Of a stretch of DNA of 64,000 bases, positions 62,242 to 64,000 are shown piece after piece (position 1 is the first letter of the stretch; each line of letters starts with the position of its first letter). Under the pieces are notes generated by a model. It was given only the letters and a program-made list of their open reading frames with translations, did no database searches and was not told the origin of the DNA. The stretch is from positions 558,001 to 622,000 of the forward strand of contig NZ_LR131273.1 of the NCBI RefSeq assembly GCF_900631615.1, given 5' to 3'. This DNA comes from Tsukamurella paurometabola (GTDB lineage: Bacteria > Actinomycetota > Actinomycetes > Mycobacteriales > Mycobacteriaceae). A program made the translations under genes and the position numbers.

Positions 62242-64000
62242 TCACCACACGTGGGCGCGGCCCTGCTCCTCGTACCAGCTGAGCAGGTCCGGATCGTCGA
62301 CGGACTTCGGGTCGACGTTCACGTCGCGGCCGGCGAGCATGCCGGTCACGGGGATCTCCAGCTTCTTCCCCGTCTTGGTGTGCGGGATGCCCGGCGCCAG
62401 GATCACCTCGTCGGGCACGTGCCGCGGGGAGAGCCTGGTGCGGACATCGGTGCGGATGCGTTGCACCAGCTCCTCCGTCAGCTCCTTGCCGGGAACGAGG
62501 GTGAGGAACATCGGCATCCAGTACTTCGCGTCGGGCCCGTCCACGCCGACGACCATGGCCTCGGCGACCTCGGGGACGGCCTCGACCACCTCGTAGATGT
62601 CGGCGGAACCCATGCGGATGCCGTTGCGGTTCAACGTCGCATCGCTGCGGCCGTGGATGGTGATCGACCCGCGGTCGGTCAGCTCCACCCAGTCGCCGTG
62701 GCGCCACACGTTCGGCGCGATCCCGTCGGTCCACTCGTGCTCGAAGTAGGCGGCGCGGTACTTCGCGTCGCCCGGGTCGTTCCAGAAGTTCGTGGGCATC
62801 GACGGCATCGGCACGGTGATGACCATCTCGCCGACCTCGCCGATCAGCGGCGTCCGGTCCGGCGCCCACGCCTGCAGCGCGCACCCGAGGTAACGCACCG
62901 TCAGCTCGCCCGGCACGTGCGGCACCGAGGCGGTGCCGCCGCAGAACGCGCTGCACACGTCCGTACCGCCGGAGACGGAGCTCACCGGCAGTCCGGCGGC
63001 GACGTGCTCGTCGACCCAGGTGAACAGGTCCGGCGCGAGCGGAGAGCCGGTACTGCCGATCGTCTTGAGCACCAACGCGTGTTCGGTGCCCGGGTTCAGG
63101 CCTGCCTTGCGGGAGGCCTGCAGTTGCCCGGGGCTGGTGCCGAAGAAGGTGACCTTCTCGTCCTCGCACACCTGCCACAGCCGGTCCGCCGTCGGCGCCA
63201 GCGGGTGGCCGGAGAAGGTGACGATCGTGGCACCCACCAGCAGCCCGGCCACCTGGTAGTTCCACATCATCCACGACAGGGCGGTGTGCCAGAAGAAGAC
63301 ATCGCCGGGGCCGATCTCGTTGTGCAGGCCGAGCACCTTCACATGCTCGACGAGGATGCCGCCGTGCCCCTGCACGATGCCCTTGGGCTTACCTGTCGTA
63401 CCCGACGAGAACAGGACCCACAGCGGGTGATCGAACGGTACCCGGACGGGCTTCAGCTCCGGGGTGTCCGGGCCCGGCTCCGGCAGCTCCGTGATGACGT
63501 GCGAGGCCGGAACCCCCAGCAGCCCGGCGAGTTCCGCGGTGTCGGCGCGCTTGTCGATGCGCTTGTCGCCGAAGGCGTAGCCGTCGCGGGCGAAGAGCAC
63601 CTTCGGTTCCAGCTGCGCCATCCGGCCCGCGGCGCCCTCCGGGGCGTAGTCCTGCCCGCAGCCGGACCAGACGGCACCGATCGACGCCGTCGCCAGAAAC
63701 GCCAGCACCGCGAACGGCTCGTCGGGCAGATACGCGGCGACGGTGTCGCCCACACCCACGCCCAGCGAGCGCAGCAGCTCCGCGACCGCGGAGACCCGCG
63801 CCGGCAACTCCGACCACGGGATCTCCACCCGCGCACCGTCGTCCGACAGACCGACGATCGCCGCGCCCGGCTGTGAGGCGAAGCGCAGCACCCGGTCGAC
63901 GTAGTTCAGCTCCACCTCGGGGAACCAGCGGGCTCCGGGCATCTCCCGCGCCGCCAGCACCGGGCCGCTCCGCTCCCCCAGCTCGAAGAAGTCCCACACC
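62242..64000 (-). CDS. Acetoacetate-CoA ligase, 5' end outside the window
   Basis: A long partial frame (585 or more residues) that runs off the end of the window. WDFFELGERSGPVLAAREMP and MPGARWFPEVELNYVDRVLR are internal segments near the N terminus of acetoacetyl-CoA synthetases, so about 50 or more residues are missing beyond 64000; the GTG at 63999 is probably an internal codon. The AMP-binding motif is LFSSGTTGKPKGIVQG, followed later by the GDWVELTDRGSITIHGRSD hinge and SPRHVPDEVILAPGIPHTKT with the Lys-containing tail. It activates acetoacetate to acetoacetyl-CoA with ATP for lipid or ketone-body metabolism. Confidence 0.9.
   Translation of the reverse strand, partial: VWDFFELGERSGPVLAAREMPGARWFPEVELNYVDRVLRFASQPGAAIVGLSDDGARVEIPWSELPARVSAVAELLRSLGVGVGDTVAAYLPDEPFAVLAFLATASIGAVWSGCGQDYAPEGAAGRMAQLEPKVLFARDGYAFGDKRIDKRADTAELAGLLGVPASHVITELPEPGPDTPELKPVRVPFDHPLWVLFSSGTTGKPKGIVQGHGGILVEHVKVLGLHNEIGPGDVFFWHTALSWMMWNYQVAGLLVGATIVTFSGHPLAPTADRLWQVCEDEKVTFFGTSPGQLQASRKAGLNPGTEHALVLKTIGSTGSPLAPDLFTWVDEHVAAGLPVSSVSGGTDVCSAFCGGTASVPHVPGELTVRYLGCALQAWAPDRTPLIGEVGEMVITVPMPSMPTNFWNDPGDAKYRAAYFEHEWTDGIAPNVWRHGDWVELTDRGSITIHGRSDATLNRNGIRMGSADIYEVVEAVPEVAEAMVVGVDGPDAKYWMPMFLTLVPGKELTEELVQRIRTDVRTRLSPRHVPDEVILAPGIPHTKTGKKLEIPVTGMLAGRDVNVDPKSVDDPDLLSWYEEQGRAHVW

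Noticed and set aside
62251-63876. 541-residue plus-strand frame opposite the acetoacetate-CoA ligase
   Set aside because: Antisense shadow; composition and lack of motifs argue against a gene.

Overview
The window is GC-rich (roughly 70 percent), densely coded DNA from a mycolic-acid actinomycete (order Mycobacteriales). Evidence: three MspA-type mycomembrane porins, LppX/LprG-type and DUF7373 lipoproteins, PerM, the Glp/GlpR divisome pair, MprAB-PepD, and a Zur-type set of zinc-free ribosomal proteins. From memory of the M. tuberculosis map, much of the window follows the Rv0951 to Rv0996 block in reverse order (GlpR, RimJ, Glp, GalU, formyl-THF cyclo-ligase, Ruc, MscL, MoaB2, PepD, MprB, MprA, RpmF, then the VWA/AAA pair, PurH, PurN, PerM, Rv0954-like, SucD, SucC), with lineage-specific genes inserted. 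Tsukamurella or a close relative is my best guess, but genus is not proven by anything I can compute.

Region 1 (1-13000): an ECF sigma factor with a VOC protein; a class III aminotransferase/phosphotransferase/Lrp cluster next to azlCD; a hydrolase and a hydroxyacyl-CoA dehydrogenase; two paralogous Pro/Gly-rich membrane proteins; PlsC; a DoxX/NAD(P)-reductase unit divergent from an HxlR regulator; a LigB-type dioxygenase; tRNA-Ala(CGC) with a strong terminator.

Region 2 (13000-23400): the cell-division/envelope block glpR-rimJ-glp-galU, folate cyclo-ligase, an AbiEi/DUF559-type protein, TetR, Ruc-like zinc ribbon protein, thioesterase, SAF-domain protein, PrsW protease, MscL.

Region 3 (23400-28670): an accessory envelope island with a tiny secreted protein, three MspA porins, and a secreted Ala/Pro/Thr/Ser-rich protein with a duplicated module, each with its own hairpin terminator apart from the last porin pair.

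Region 4 (28670-38200): the envelope-stress operon mprA-mprB-pepD-moaB2, a DUF559 gene bracketed by two copies of a new ~105-bp repeat, a TRIC channel, rpmF, and a divergent zinc-starvation locus: rpmE (type B) and a CobW-like Mrf homologue on one side, rpmB-rpmG-rpsN-rpsR (all lacking CxxC zinc knuckles) on the other, with two Zur-box-like sites between.

Region 5 (38200-54500): an AEC transporter, an unusual histone-H1-like protein with an unrecognised N-terminal domain, a third copy of the repeat, DUF1707 protein, the AAA/VWA pair, an ArsR/SRPBCC pair, aldolase, purN-purH, perM, an Rv0954-like antigen, and a LysR/MFS pair.

Region 6 (54500-64000): sucCD, an LprG-type lipoprotein, a DUF4189 protein, a decayed GH10 xylanase fragment, three DUF7373 lipoproteins, and an acetoacetate-CoA ligase cut by the window end.

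The most interesting unexplained signals are the ~105-bp symmetrical repeat family (three copies in 7.2 kb, two of them bracketing a DUF559 gene), the paired CCACAG motifs upstream of unrelated genes, the histone-tailed protein, and the porin island with its duplicated-module secreted protein.
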